From NCBI GenBank assembly GCA_900540235.1, contig UQEY01000003.1:1-64000 (forward strand): a stretch of DNA of 64,000 nucleotides, written 5' to 3'. A program made the position numbers and the translations under genes. Under the pieces are notes generated by a model. The model had not been told where the DNA came from. It saw nothing but the letters and a program-made list of their open reading frames with translations, and made no database searches. How positions within the stretch are numbered: position 1 is the first letter of the stretch; every line of letters begins with the position of its first letter. Positions 1 through 7,875 of the stretch are shown here, in pieces. This DNA is from an uncultured Eubacteriales bacterium. GTDB taxonomy: Bacteria; Bacillota; Clostridia; Oscillospirales; Acutalibacteraceae.

Positions 1-1011
1 ACCCTTTACACCTTTAACCTTTGCCCAAGTGAGAGCGATTGCTTTCTTTGAGCCTTTTACTTTCTTAAACTTCGCACCCTTAGGCTTTGAGGTAGTTTTT
101 GAAGCAGATTCAGTGGTTGAATCGTCATTATAATATACATAATGGGTATATGTGCCGGTGCTATTTGAATTATTTGAAGAAGTAGTCGGAGCTGATATAG
201 GCTCGGCAGTTGTCGGTTCAACATAATTTGGATTTTTCTCACCGCATCTTTTACAGTATTGTGCATTATCCGAAAAATCGTGACCAAGCGCAGGTATATC
301 ACTTTCTCCATTATCATAACTCATCGGATATAAATAATAAGTACCGTCCAAGCAAATCTTTCTGTTACAAACAGAACATTTGTATCCGTTAAAACCCATA
401 TCGGTACAGGTAGGCGCTTCGTAAGACGGAATTAAGGTATGACCTTGTGAATTATAATGAATCTTTGCATTAACTAATTCGTCATTACGAATTGAAATTG
501 AGATTTTATTCCAATTTTCTTGCGAAGAGTTGTAAAAAACATATGGAAAATCGCCGCTTGTATTTTGAGCGCACAAAGAAATTTGGTCAAAAGCATATCC
601 ATCAATATATTTAACATCTTCACCGATACAAATATCCCTTACCCATTCAAGACCACTAAAGGCAACTCCCTCTATGGTTTTAACACCTTTACCTACAATT
701 ATTTTATTAACCGGAAACGATTTCCAAGACGAGCCTTCATATAAGAATGAGCCATAACTGACATTATTAACTCCTGAAATTTCAATGGTTCTTGTCGAGC
801 GTAACAATTCACAATTATTTTCTCTCCAAGGTCTTGAAGTGACATCGCCCGAACCGTAAATTTTAAATTCACCGGTTTCTTTATTAAGTGACCAATATGC
901 ATTAGGACCACAAGAACCGCCGACAGTATCGGCATAGGCTGTTAAATTCATCCCTGCTGTTATGCTGAGGAGCATAGCGAGGGAAATAAGAATTGATAAA
1001 ATTTTTTTCAT
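1..1011 (-). CDS. Secreted leucine-rich/Cys-module/FN3-like surface protein, partial (C-terminus outside window)
   Basis: Open from ATG at 1011 to the window edge, 337 codons with no stop, so the C-terminus is missing. The first ~28 residues are a signal peptide (MKK, hydrophobic core, then AYA-D). Next comes 'GGSCGPNAYWSLNKETGEFK', the opening typical of BspA-like leucine-rich repeat proteins and shared with the protein at 39075. A Cys/His module follows ('APTCTDMG', 'CSVC', 'IPALGH'), then a CxxC, a Thr/Ser-rich linker, and the start of an FN3-like domain ('KKAIALTWAKVKGVKG') like those at 10327 and 35252. An AGGAGA ribosome site lies 6 nt before the ATG. It is divergent from the LytTR regulator, which may control it. 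Likely cell-surface or secreted; ligand unknown. Confidence 0.8.
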   Translation of the reverse strand, partial: MKKILSILISLAMLLSITAGMNLTAYADTVGGSCGPNAYWSLNKETGEFKIYGSGDVTSRPWRENNCELLRSTRTIEISGVNNVSYGSFLYEGSSWKSFPVNKIIVGKGVKTIEGVAFSGLEWVRDICIGEDVKYIDGYAFDQISLCAQNTSGDFPYVFYNSSQENWNKISISIRNDELVNAKIHYNSQGHTLIPSYEAPTCTDMGFNGYKCSVCNRKICLDGTYYLYPMSYDNGESDIPALGHDFSDNAQYCKRCGEKNPNYVEPTTAEPISAPTTSSNNSNSTGTYTHYVYYNDDSTTESASKTTSKPKGAKFKKVKGSKKAIALTWAKVKGVKG

Positions 1012-1047
1012 TTTCTGTCTCCTAAAAATATAAATTAACACATCTAA

Positions 1048-1076
1048 AGAATAGCATCTAAAAGCGTGAAAGTAAA
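1048..1076 (-). promoter_or_regulatory. Predicted promoter of the secreted protein ending at position 1
   Basis: On the minus strand, -35 TTTACT (1076-1071), a 17-nt spacer and -10 TATTCT (1053-1048) with an extended-10 TG. The start codon is 37 nt downstream. The direct repeats at 1084-1116 sit immediately upstream of this -35. Confidence 0.55.
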
Positions 1077-1083
1077 CTGAAAC

Positions 1084-1116
1084 GGTGTGTATTGCTTTGT
1101 TTTTGGTGTGAGTTGC
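1084..1116 (+). promoter_or_regulatory. Pair of 12-bp direct repeats, candidate LytTR binding site
   Basis: GGTGTGTATTGC (1084-1095) and GGTGTGAGTTGC (1105-1116) match at 10 of 12 positions. Their starts are 21 bp apart, two helical turns. They lie between two divergent promoters and next to a LytTR regulator gene. LytTR proteins such as AgrA and ComE are known to bind direct repeats with this period. That this regulator binds here is inference. Confidence 0.55.
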
Positions 1117-1127
1117 AGAACTTTATA

Positions 1128-1156
1128 AAGACATTTACAGCAAATTATGTTAAAAT
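1128..1156 (+). promoter_or_regulatory. Predicted promoter of the LytTR/kinase operon
   Basis: AAGACA (1128-1133), 17-nt spacer, TAAAAT (1151-1156). The -35 is a weak match (4 of 6), as expected of a promoter needing an activator. The start codon is at 1185 behind an AGAGGAGA ribosome site. Confidence 0.5.
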
Positions 1157-1184
1157 ATAGACAAATAAAAAGAGGAGAAAAGAC

Positions 1185-1895
1185 ATGACAAAAATACTTA
1201 TTTGCGATGATGACGAGAAGTTTTGCACGCAGCTTAGCGAAAAGATAAAAAATGCCGGTGAAAAGCTTAATACCGATTTTGAAATCAGCACGCTTGGCAG
1301 TTTCGAAAAACTTGAAGAAGAAAAAGAAACGGCGGACATACTTTTTCTTGATGTTATGATAAACGGAGAAAATATGATAAACAAATTAGCCGAGGCAGGA
1401 GCGCAAAAAAATGGGAGGGTACTTCAGACAGTAATTATTACTTCTTTTCCCGGCGAAATATATAACATTTCTAATATCAAGCCCGATTGGTATATAGACA
1501 AAATAAAAATGAACGACAAACATATTGAGCAATGCCTTGATAACTGTATTAAATCGTTAAAAAGCAAGAAGCAAAAACTGATAGTAACCTTACCAAACAA
1601 GTTAAACTTATTAATCAATCTTAAAGATGTTTTATATTTTGAAGCGCAAAACAAAACGACTGTTTTTCATTTTGCAAACGGTAAAGAAATAACGACTGTC
1701 GCAAAGTTCGGTGACATAATCAAAAAAGTAGGAATTAATTTTCAGCAGTGCAGCAGAAGCTATGCGGTAAATTTTCACTACATTGTTGCGTTTAAGTGGC
1801 ACAAATACATTTTATGCGATAACACAGAAATTACAATTTCCCGTTCTTCATACGGCAAAATGGTAAATGAATATAAATCTTTTGTAGAAAACTGA
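1185..1895 (+). CDS. LytTR-family response regulator (AgrA/ComE-like)
   Basis: 236 residues. Residues ~1-120 form a CheY-like receiver: acidic cluster D8-D10, phosphoacceptor D56 in 'ILFLDVM', Thr/Ser in 'VIITSF' and the conserved Lys in 'IDKIK'. Residues ~133-236 are a LytTR DNA-binding domain ('LKDVLYFEAQNK', 'FQQCSRSYAVNF', 'ITISRSSYGKM'). Phosphorylation by the next gene's kinase would be expected to drive binding to direct repeats. The kinase gene starts 9 nt downstream, so the two form one operon. No agrB/agrD-like peptide genes are visible nearby, so the signal is unknown. The targets are probably its own promoter and the divergent secreted protein. Confidence 0.9.
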   Translation: MTKILICDDDEKFCTQLSEKIKNAGEKLNTDFEISTLGSFEKLEEEKETADILFLDVMINGENMINKLAEAGAQKNGRVLQTVIITSFPGEIYNISNIKPDWYIDKIKMNDKHIEQCLDNCIKSLKSKKQKLIVTLPNKLNLLINLKDVLYFEAQNKTTVFHFANGKEITTVAKFGDIIKKVGINFQQCSRSYAVNFHYIVAFKWHKYILCDNTEITISRSSYGKMVNEYKSFVEN

Positions 1896-1904
1896 GGTAA
1901 AAAT

Positions 1905-3287
1905 ATGTTTCAAACAGTTATGTTAAGCGGCTTTACAATATGGTTTTGGGTTTTGGTTGCTATTCGTGCGTTTTCGCATTTTGTAATTGTTCATTCGCTT
2001 TATAAAGACAGGTTCAACACTTTTACAACACTTTTTATGTCGTTCGGCTTTACCTTGTTTTATGAAATCATCGCTTATAATTTTACCTACTTCCCTGTTA
2101 ATAAATACGATTACAACTACATATTTGCTCAAATAATAAAGCACATTTGTATATTTGCCTTTGTAATTTTTGCGACTGAAAAGAGTAAATTTAAAAAGAC
2201 CGTATTTAAATGCATTTTTGTTGATTTTCTTATAATATGCCTAACTAACTTCACAGGCATAGCAGATATGTTTTTAATAACAAATATCAAACCCGAGTTT
2301 GCGCAATTTATAGATTCGCTCTCCTACTACGAATGGTCAAAGACAGAATTTATACTTATGACAACATTAACTTTAATTATGTCATACCTCGTTGTATTTT
2401 TCGTCAAGCTTTTCAAAGTAAACAGACAAAATACATTTCAGCTCAAATATTTATACTTTTATCTTGTACCGATTATTTGCTGTTTTCCTTTGCTTTCAAT
2501 GATTATTTTATCTGAAAATACTCTCGGAAATATTGATGAGCACGATATGTTATTTTCAAATGCGACATTTGCAAAAATAGAACTAATTGCATTTCTGCTT
2601 GATGCTGTTATCGCCTTTACTGCAATTTTTGTAATTGACGCAATACAAAAATCGGACGAAAAAATGAAAAAGCTTGCGCAAACAGTTGCAAAAAATGAAT
2701 TTGAAGCCAAAAACATTGAATTTATCAACAGCGAAAAAGAGGAAACGAGAAAACTCAGGCACGATATGAGAAATATTTTGTCATTAGCAAACGGGTTTAT
2801 CGAAAGCGGCGACATCGAAAAAGCACAAAATTTAATAAACCAAGCAGGCAAGGAACTTTCCTCGGTTTCGGGTGTTCCGCTGTGCAGAAACAAGATAATC
2901 AACACCGCATTATACATAAAATCAAACGAAGCGAAGCAAGAAAATGTTTACCTTAAAATAAACATTGATGAAAATTGTGACATTATGGTTGATGATTTTG
3001 ATTTGGGCAGAATTATTTTAAACCTTTGCGACAACGCAATAAATGCCGCAAAAGAGTGTGACGACAAAAGCGTTAATGTTAATATCGAAGTCAACAGTAA
3101 AACAATCAAAATAAGCATATCAAATCATTTTGTTAAAATGAAAAAATCACCGAAACCGGGTCACGGAAACGGCGAAAAAATCATAAAAGAAACAGCAAAA
3201 AAATACGGCGGAAGCTATCAAAAAACATTTGATGACACCGTCTGCATGGTAGAAACGGTTATGAGGAATGTTGAGTTGATAAGGTAA
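1905..3287 (+). CDS. AgrC-like sensor histidine kinase (GHKL type)
   Basis: 460 residues. The N-terminal ~245 residues contain about six hydrophobic membrane segments, as in AgrC-type quorum-sensing kinases. A helical linker leads to the phosphoacceptor box 'TRKLRHDMRN' (H286). The ATPase domain has an N box 'NLCDNAINAAKE' (N377) and a G box 'GHGNGEKII'. It should autophosphorylate and pass phosphate to D56 of the LytTR regulator encoded just upstream. The last codons (ELIR-stop) lie inside a long inverted repeat that also supplies ELVR-stop to the convergent gene, so the C-terminal tail may come from an element rather than the kinase ancestor. Confidence 0.9.
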   Translation: MFQTVMLSGFTIWFWVLVAIRAFSHFVIVHSLYKDRFNTFTTLFMSFGFTLFYEIIAYNFTYFPVNKYDYNYIFAQIIKHICIFAFVIFATEKSKFKKTVFKCIFVDFLIICLTNFTGIADMFLITNIKPEFAQFIDSLSYYEWSKTEFILMTTLTLIMSYLVVFFVKLFKVNRQNTFQLKYLYFYLVPIICCFPLLSMIILSENTLGNIDEHDMLFSNATFAKIELIAFLLDAVIAFTAIFVIDAIQKSDEKMKKLAQTVAKNEFEAKNIEFINSEKEETRKLRHDMRNILSLANGFIESGDIEKAQNLINQAGKELSSVSGVPLCRNKIINTALYIKSNEAKQENVYLKINIDENCDIMVDDFDLGRIILNLCDNAINAAKECDDKSVNVNIEVNSKTIKISISNHFVKMKKSPKPGHGNGEKIIKETAKKYGGSYQKTFDDTVCMVETVMRNVELIR

Positions 3288-3324
3288 ATTATAGTTTGCA
3301 ATCGGTTGACGGCGTTGCCACATT

Positions 3325-3421
3325 ATAAAGGCGACCAAAGGTCGCCCCTACGATAGTCTTATCATTTTAGACTATTTAAAATAGAAAAATCACCGTAGGG
3401 GCGAACTGCGGTCGCCTTTAT
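3325..3421. repeat. 97-bp palindromic element with 30-bp arms (GTAGGGGCGA family)
   Basis: Arms 3325-3354 and 3392-3421 match as an inverted repeat at 26 of 30 positions around a 37-nt AT-rich centre. The right arm carries ACCGTAGGGGCGAA, a 14-bp core also present at 34829-34843 and 36097-36110. It is MITE- or REP-like, with no coding capacity. Confidence 0.7.
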
Positions 3422-3436
3422 AAAACTACTCACTAC

Positions 3437-3459
3437 GAAACAGTTCCCTGAACTGTTTC
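3437..3459. repeat. Perfect hairpin GAAACAGTTC/GAACTGTTTC
   Basis: A 10-bp stem with a 3-nt loop inside the convergent junction. No U-run follows on either strand, so it is not a standard intrinsic terminator. Confidence 0.5.
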
Positions 3460-3561
3460 TCCCAAATTTGTTGCTCCTTGGGGTCGCCAAATTTGGAGTC
3501 TCGTGTCTCTTGTGCTTGCGCACAATTCACTCGAAGCCGTCAACCGATTATAAACAATAAT

Positions 3562-4329
3562 TTATCTTACCAATTCAATTTCATCAAGCGGCGCAATATC
3601 AAGGCTTTTCAAATAATCTTTCGCCTTTTTGAGATTTTCTTTATCAGCGTAAACCTGCGGCTTGTGTGCGTCAAGACCGATAACCACATCATTTCCGACT
3701 TCCTTAACGATTTGCCAAAAGTCAGGGTTAGGGTAGTTGCGCTTTGCCGTGAAGCCTAAAAAATTGAATTCAAGCGGAATACCAATCTTTTTAAGCTCAG
3801 TCGCAAGATATCTCATTTTAGCTTTGTAAATATCATTGTCGCCCTTAAATCTAATCAAATCGGGGTGGGCAACATAGGTGAAAAGTCCGCTTTTAGCGCC
3901 TAAAATCACTTGATTTATGTACTTATCCAAAACTGCTACAGATGTAGTAACTGCGCCTGAATATTTTGCATATTCTTCGTATTCATTGTCCGTATAGTGC
4001 TGACCTAAAATTAAATAGTCATAGTTAAAACTTTTTAAAAATTCGATTTCATCGTCAATAAGCTTTGGATAATATTCGAGCTCAAAGCCAAGCTTAATGT
4101 TAATCTTGCCTTGATATTTATTTTTAAGGGCGTTAATACGGTCGACATAATCTTTTGCGTCACTTGGCAGCATCCTAAAACTGCTCACATATCCGTTTGG
4201 AAAAAGATACGGCGCATGGTCGGAAAAGCCAATAGTGTCATATCCGTTTTTAATCGCTTGCAAAACATAATCTTCGTCACTGCCCTCAGCGTGGTGGCAA
4301 CGAAATGTGTGCGTGTGAAAATTATACAT
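3562..4329 (-). CDS. hisK: Histidinol-phosphatase, PHP family (HisK type)
   Basis: 255 residues. It begins with the PHP metal motif 'NFHTHTFRCHHAEG' and has 'FSDHAPY', 'ELEYYPK', 'LGQHYTD', 'YVAHPDLIRF' and 'GLDAHKPQVY', the metal-binding positions of PHP phosphoesterases. HisK-type enzymes dephosphorylate L-histidinol phosphate, the step before HisD. The his operon at 52-57 kb carries no histidinol-phosphatase gene, which fits. The ATG directly abuts the stop of galT, so the two are co-transcribed and possibly translationally coupled. Its last codons are part of the inverted repeat shared with the kinase. Other PHP phosphatases act on different substrates, so the exact substrate is inferred. 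Confidence 0.85.
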   Translation of the reverse strand: MYNFHTHTFRCHHAEGSDEDYVLQAIKNGYDTIGFSDHAPYLFPNGYVSSFRMLPSDAKDYVDRINALKNKYQGKINIKLGFELEYYPKLIDDEIEFLKSFNYDYLILGQHYTDNEYEEYAKYSGAVTTSVAVLDKYINQVILGAKSGLFTYVAHPDLIRFKGDNDIYKAKMRYLATELKKIGIPLEFNFLGFTAKRNYPNPDFWQIVKEVGNDVVIGLDAHKPQVYADKENLKKAKDYLKSLDIAPLDEIELVR

Positions 4330-5817
4330 TTACTTTACACTTTCAATAAATTTAATAAAGCCTTTTTTGCCTTCTTCATCTCGTGAATAAACACCGCACT
4401 GCTCAAGAATTGCAGTGAATACAATGCCGATTTCCTGTTGTAAAATTTCTTCGCAGTTATTCTCATTAATATCGTATTTATTCATAATCATTTCAGCCCA
4501 TTCTTTATGGCTTGCGATAGCTTCGATAGATGCTATATCTTTGCCGCTGAGCATTGCGTCTTTAATAAGCGCCATTTCATTTTTAAGTCTGCTCGGAAGA
4601 ACTGCAAGACCCATAACTTCAATAAGACCGATATTTTCTTTCTTGATATGATGATATTCAGGGTGTGGATGATAGTAGCCGAGCGGACATTCCTCGGTAG
4701 TAATGTTGTTTCTAAGTACCAAATCAAGCTCAAACTTGCCGTTTCTCATCCTTGCGATAGGGGTGATTGTGTTGTGCTTTTCACCGTCGGTTTCAGCGTA
4801 AATAAACGATTCTTCGTCTGTATAGCTTCTCCAGTCGGTAAGAATTTTATCTGCAAGTTCAACAAGCTTTGCCTTGTCCTTTGAAGCAATGCGGATAACG
4901 CTCATAGGCCACTTGACTATGCCTGCTTCAACATCTTCAAAACCGCTGAATTTAACCTCGGTTTCAATAGGTGCTTTAGCCATAGCAAATTCGTAGTTAC
5001 CGCCCTGAAAATGCTCGTGAGTAAGAATTGAACCGCCTACGATAGGTAAGTCAGCGTTTGAACCTATAAAGTAATGAGGGAAAAGTTCAATAAAATCAAG
5101 AAGCTTTTCAAAAGCGCCTCTCTCAATTTTCATCGGAGTGTGCTCGGCGTTAAATACTATGCAGTGCTCGTTGTAGTAAACATACGGCGAATACTGCATA
5201 AAAAACGGAGTATTTGCAAGGGTCATAGGAATGATTCTGTGATTTTGACGGGCAGGGTGATTAATTCTTCCTGCATATCCCTCATTTTCCTTGCAAAGCA
5301 AACACTTAGGATATGAAGCCGCTTTCATTTTAAGCGCAGCGGCAATAGCCTTCGGGTCTTTTTCCGGCTTTGAAAGGTTGATAGTAATATCAATGTCGCC
5401 GTATTCGGTTTTTGTTATCCATTTTAAATCATTTTTGATTCTGTATCTTCTTATGTAGTTGCTGTCCTGACTTAATTTGTAGTAAAAATCGGTAGCATCT
5501 TTCGGTGACTTTTCGTAAAGTGATTTGAATTTTTTAATAACATCGCTCGGTCTCGGAGTGATAAGCCCCATAATTTTTGTGTCAAAAAGGTCACGGTAAA
5601 CAACGCTATCCTCACAAAGACCGTTTTTAACAGCGTAGTCAAGGATGACGGCTAAGATTTTTTCAAGGTCGTTCTCCTTCGCTTCACTTTCTTCAAAAGA
5701 ATCAATTTTGAGAGCTTCGCAAATTCTGTTTATTGCCCAAATTTCATCCTCTTTTTCAATCATCTCATTGTCGATTGCATATTTAACCAATGACTTAATA
5801 GCTTCAAAAATATTCAT
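4330..5817 (-). CDS. galT: UDP-glucose--hexose-1-phosphate uridylyltransferase, Firmicutes type
   Basis: 495 residues, the usual length of the Firmicutes GalT class, which differs from the HIT-type enzyme of E. coli. It catalyses UMP exchange between UDP-glucose and galactose-1-phosphate in the Leloir pathway. Visible motifs are 'CLLCKENEGYAGR', 'HPARQNHRIIPM', 'YNEHCIVFNAEHTPM' and 'GGSILTHEHFQGG', rich in the conserved Cys/His of the family. An AGAGGG ribosome site precedes the ATG, and a consensus promoter lies upstream on the minus strand. galK and galE are not in the window. Pairing with hisK is unusual and suggests shared transcription rather than a shared pathway. Confidence 0.93.
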   Translation of the reverse strand: MNIFEAIKSLVKYAIDNEMIEKEDEIWAINRICEALKIDSFEESEAKENDLEKILAVILDYAVKNGLCEDSVVYRDLFDTKIMGLITPRPSDVIKKFKSLYEKSPKDATDFYYKLSQDSNYIRRYRIKNDLKWITKTEYGDIDITINLSKPEKDPKAIAAALKMKAASYPKCLLCKENEGYAGRINHPARQNHRIIPMTLANTPFFMQYSPYVYYNEHCIVFNAEHTPMKIERGAFEKLLDFIELFPHYFIGSNADLPIVGGSILTHEHFQGGNYEFAMAKAPIETEVKFSGFEDVEAGIVKWPMSVIRIASKDKAKLVELADKILTDWRSYTDEESFIYAETDGEKHNTITPIARMRNGKFELDLVLRNNITTEECPLGYYHPHPEYHHIKKENIGLIEVMGLAVLPSRLKNEMALIKDAMLSGKDIASIEAIASHKEWAEMIMNKYDINENNCEEILQQEIGIVFTAILEQCGVYSRDEEGKKGFIKFIESVK

Positions 5818-5849
5818 AGCAGTTTCCCTCTCTGAATTTTGTCTAATAT

Positions 5850-5878
5850 ATTATAATATTAGTTTATATTATTTTCAA
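5850..5878 (-). promoter_or_regulatory. Predicted galT-hisK promoter
   Basis: Minus-strand -35 TTGAAA (5878-5873), exactly 17 nt, then -10 TATAAT (5855-5850). The start codon lies 33 nt downstream. Confidence 0.7.
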
Positions 5879-5932
5879 TAATAAATGTTGAGTTTTGTCG
5901 ATTTTGCCAAAATTTATTGTGATATATTGAAA

Positions 5933-5961
5933 TTGCAAATATTATTATTCCGTGCTAAAAT
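5933..5961 (+). promoter_or_regulatory. Predicted promoter of the methyltransferase operon
   Basis: TTGCAA (5933-5938), 17 nt, TAAAAT (5956-5961) preceded by an extended-10 TG at 5953. AGAGG precedes the ATG at 5982. Confidence 0.7.
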
Positions 5962-5981
5962 AAATAATAAAGAGGTATACT

Positions 5982-6731
5982 ATGGATAATACAAATTTAT
6001 TTGACAATAAATCGGATAATTATGTCAGCGCACGGCCGAGTTATGCTCCTGCTTTGTTTGACAAACTTTGCGAATACGGCTTGAACAGTGAGAAAATCGT
6101 TGCCGATATCGGTTGCGGCACGGGTATTTTTACTCGTCAGCTTTTGGAAAATGGTGCAACCGTTTACGGGGTTGAACTTAACGACGAAATGCGAGAAAAA
6201 GCGGAAAACGCCCTTTCAAATTATGATAAGTTCATCAGCGTTAACGCAAGCGCAGAAGCAACGACTTTGCCTAATGATAGCGTCGATTTTATCACCTGCG
6301 CTCAGTCTTTCCATTGGTTTGATAAGCCTAAATTTAAGCTTGAAGCTAAAAGAATTTTGAAGCAAAACGGTGTAGTTGCACTCATTTGGAATATGCGTGA
6401 TACGAGCGATAAAAGCTCAATTGACCTTGCAAATTTAACCGCAAAGCATTGCGAAAATTTCAAAGGCTTTAACGGTGGCACAAGAATAACCAAAGAAGAA
6501 ATTAATATTTTCTTTGACGGCAAATATGACTATTTTGAATTTGATAACCCGCTTGATTATGATCTTGAAAAATTCATAAAACGTTGCCTTTCGTCCTCCT
6601 ACGCCCCAACCGAAACCGATTCCTCATACACCTCGTATGTTGCCGATTTAAAATCATTTTTTGCTAAATATAGCCAAAACAATATCTACATAATGCCAAA
6701 TAAATCAGCACTTTATATTGGTAGGGTATAA
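5982..6731 (+). CDS. Class I SAM-dependent methyltransferase
   Basis: 249 residues. 'VADIGCGTGIFTRQLLENG' (about residues 40-58) is motif I, the glycine-rich SAM-binding loop; 'VYGVELNDEMRE' gives the acidic residue for the ribose; 'SAEATTLPNDSVDFITCAQS' covers motifs II-III. It resembles the small-molecule methyltransferase family often labelled UbiE/BioC-like, but nothing fixes the substrate. The next gene begins 14 nt downstream, making a probable three-gene operon with an unknown protein and a P-loop kinase. A tRNA or protein substrate cannot be excluded. Confidence 0.85.
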   Translation: MDNTNLFDNKSDNYVSARPSYAPALFDKLCEYGLNSEKIVADIGCGTGIFTRQLLENGATVYGVELNDEMREKAENALSNYDKFISVNASAEATTLPNDSVDFITCAQSFHWFDKPKFKLEAKRILKQNGVVALIWNMRDTSDKSSIDLANLTAKHCENFKGFNGGTRITKEEINIFFDGKYDYFEFDNPLDYDLEKFIKRCLSSSYAPTETDSSYTSYVADLKSFFAKYSQNNIYIMPNKSALYIGRV

Positions 6732-6744
6732 AATAGGAATTATT

Positions 6745-7221
6745 ATGATGAGCATAGAAAAAATCAACAGAAAAGAATTAAATCAAGTTGCAGTTGATTT
6801 GTTAGACTTTCTTTTACAAAACGGTATGATATTTGAACGAGCAGGCGGTTATTGGAAGAACCAAACTTATTACTATGTTAAATATAATGGCGAGTTTGTA
6901 TGTTTTATTCTGCTTAATGCTGTTGGTGATGAAGTAAAATTTTCACCGCTTACAGTTTGGACGGATGACAGTGATTCCTCTTGGTATAAAGAATGTAAAA
7001 TAGATGAAACTGCCAAGAAAATTGCAACAAAGCATATTGATATTTGTGAAAGATGCGGCTCTTGCGGCGGAGGAACAACAAAGAAAATATTTGGAAAAGA
7101 ATATTGTAATGTTTGCAAAACAACATTTAGATTTATTAACCCGAACAATGAAGAACTAAATTGCTTAAAGCAATTACTGGTTTTGCGTAAAAAAGATATT
7201 GAAAGAAAATTTGAAAAATGA
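6745..7221 (+). CDS. Unrecognised protein with a Cys4 zinc-ribbon-like motif
   Basis: I do not recognise this 158-residue protein. ATG at 6745 is preferred because AGGA sits 6 nt upstream; the adjacent ATG at 6748 is equally possible, while an in-frame TTG at 6718 would overlap the methyltransferase. The N-terminal ~95 residues are an alpha/beta region with 'YYYVKYNGEFVCFILL', which recalls small ligand-binding folds but is not diagnostic. The C-terminal part has 'CERCGSCGGGTTKKIFG' followed by 'CNVC', two Cys pairs spaced as in a zinc ribbon. Its last 4 nt overlap the kinase start (ATGA), so the two are translationally coupled. Confidence 0.7.
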   Translation: MMSIEKINRKELNQVAVDLLDFLLQNGMIFERAGGYWKNQTYYYVKYNGEFVCFILLNAVGDEVKFSPLTVWTDDSDSSWYKECKIDETAKKIATKHIDICERCGSCGGGTTKKIFGKEYCNVCKTTFRFINPNNEELNCLKQLLVLRKKDIERKFEK

Positions 7222-7712
7222 CGGATACAATTATTATAATAAGAGGTAATTCCGGCAGCGGAAAAACAACTGTAGCAAATAAATTATGTGAATATTTAGG
7301 CTCAGATTGTATGCTTCTTTCTCAGGATGTTATCAGACGAGGCATATTGCATACTAAAGACGGTGAAAACAGTACAGCTATTGATTTGCTAAAAGAGTTA
7401 ATCATTTTCGGCAAAGAACATAGCAATCTAATTATTCTTGAAGGCATTTTAAATTCCTGTTGGTATAAACCTTTGTTTGATTATATCAAAATAAACTTTG
7501 ATAATATCCATACATACTATTACGATATACCGTTTGATGAAACTGTTAAAAGATTTCAAACCAAAGCTGATGTCAGTTACACCGAGCTGGATATGATGCG
7601 CTGGTATAAAGAAAAAGATTATTTAGGCTTTGATAACGAAAAATCGCTTTCAAAGGATATGTCAGTTGATGATGTTGTTAAAATGATATTAGGTGATGTT
7701 AATTTTTTTTGA
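7218..7712 (+). CDS. P-loop kinase of the AAA_33/zeta-like type
   Basis: 164 residues. The Walker A motif 'RGNSGSGKTTVANKL' lies at residues 9-23, with 'LLSQDVIRRGIL' next as in small-molecule kinases of the AAA_33 group. 'IILEGIL' is the likely Walker B strand and 'DETVKRFQTKA' a lid-like helix. It should transfer phosphate from ATP to a small molecule or nucleoside; the substrate cannot be read from sequence. The start overlaps the preceding unknown gene by 4 nt, and a strong terminator follows at 7731, ending the operon. Confidence 0.8.
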   Translation: MTDTIIIIRGNSGSGKTTVANKLCEYLGSDCMLLSQDVIRRGILHTKDGENSTAIDLLKELIIFGKEHSNLIILEGILNSCWYKPLFDYIKINFDNIHTYYYDIPFDETVKRFQTKADVSYTELDMMRWYKEKDYLGFDNEKSLSKDMSVDDVVKMILGDVNFF

Positions 7713-7730
7713 AAAATATACCAAAAAATA

Positions 7731-7774
7731 AAAACAACCACTAAGTCCGCTAAACTTGCAGTGGTTGTTTTTCT
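7731..7774 (+). terminator. Intrinsic terminator of the methyltransferase operon
   Basis: AAAACAACCACT (7731-7742) pairs perfectly with AGTGGTTGTTTT (7760-7771), ending in a U-run. The A-rich upstream side means it could work on both strands. Confidence 0.85.
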
Positions 7775-7844
7775 TAACCATAATAGTCAAGGGGCAATCG
7801 CTTGATTACCTCTTATTACAACTTAATTATAACATTACTGTTAC

Positions 7845-7874
7845 GCCTTGTCAATGTTTTGGCAAGGCTTTTTT
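7845..7874 (+). terminator. Second rho-independent terminator
   Basis: GCCTTGTCAA pairs with TTGGCAAGGC (one wobble) and is followed by six T. It directly abuts the stop of the minus-strand metallophosphoesterase and backs up the terminator at 7731. Confidence 0.75.
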
Positions 7875-7875
7875 A

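Larger units (their letters stand above)
3267..3582. repeat. Long inverted repeat spanning the stop codons of two convergent genes
   Basis: Positions 3267-3313 and the reverse complement of 3536-3582 match at 38 of 47 bases, with the inner 14 identical (AATCGGTTGACGGC). The outer part of each arm is coding and ends the kinase (ELIR-stop) and the phosphatase (ELVR-stop) in matching frame. This 274-nt gap holds no gene. It contains a nested 97-bp palindromic element (3325-3421), a perfect 10-bp-stem hairpin (3437-3459) and a second inverted pair around CCAAATTTG. It looks like a non-autonomous element, possibly also working as a two-way transcription barrier. Confidence 0.7.

Noticed and set aside
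2459..2917. 152-codon minus-strand open frame inside the kinase gene
   Set aside because: It mirrors the kinase's codon pattern, has no ribosome site or family motif, and the plus-strand gene is clearly real.
3288..3561. AgrD/AgrB-like peptide gene in the gap after the kinase
   Set aside because: The gap consists of inverted repeats; no frame of suitable length with a ribosome site is present.
6718..6744. TTG start at 6718 for the Cys4 protein
   Set aside because: It would overlap the methyltransferase end and has no ribosome site; ATG 6745 has AGGA at good spacing.
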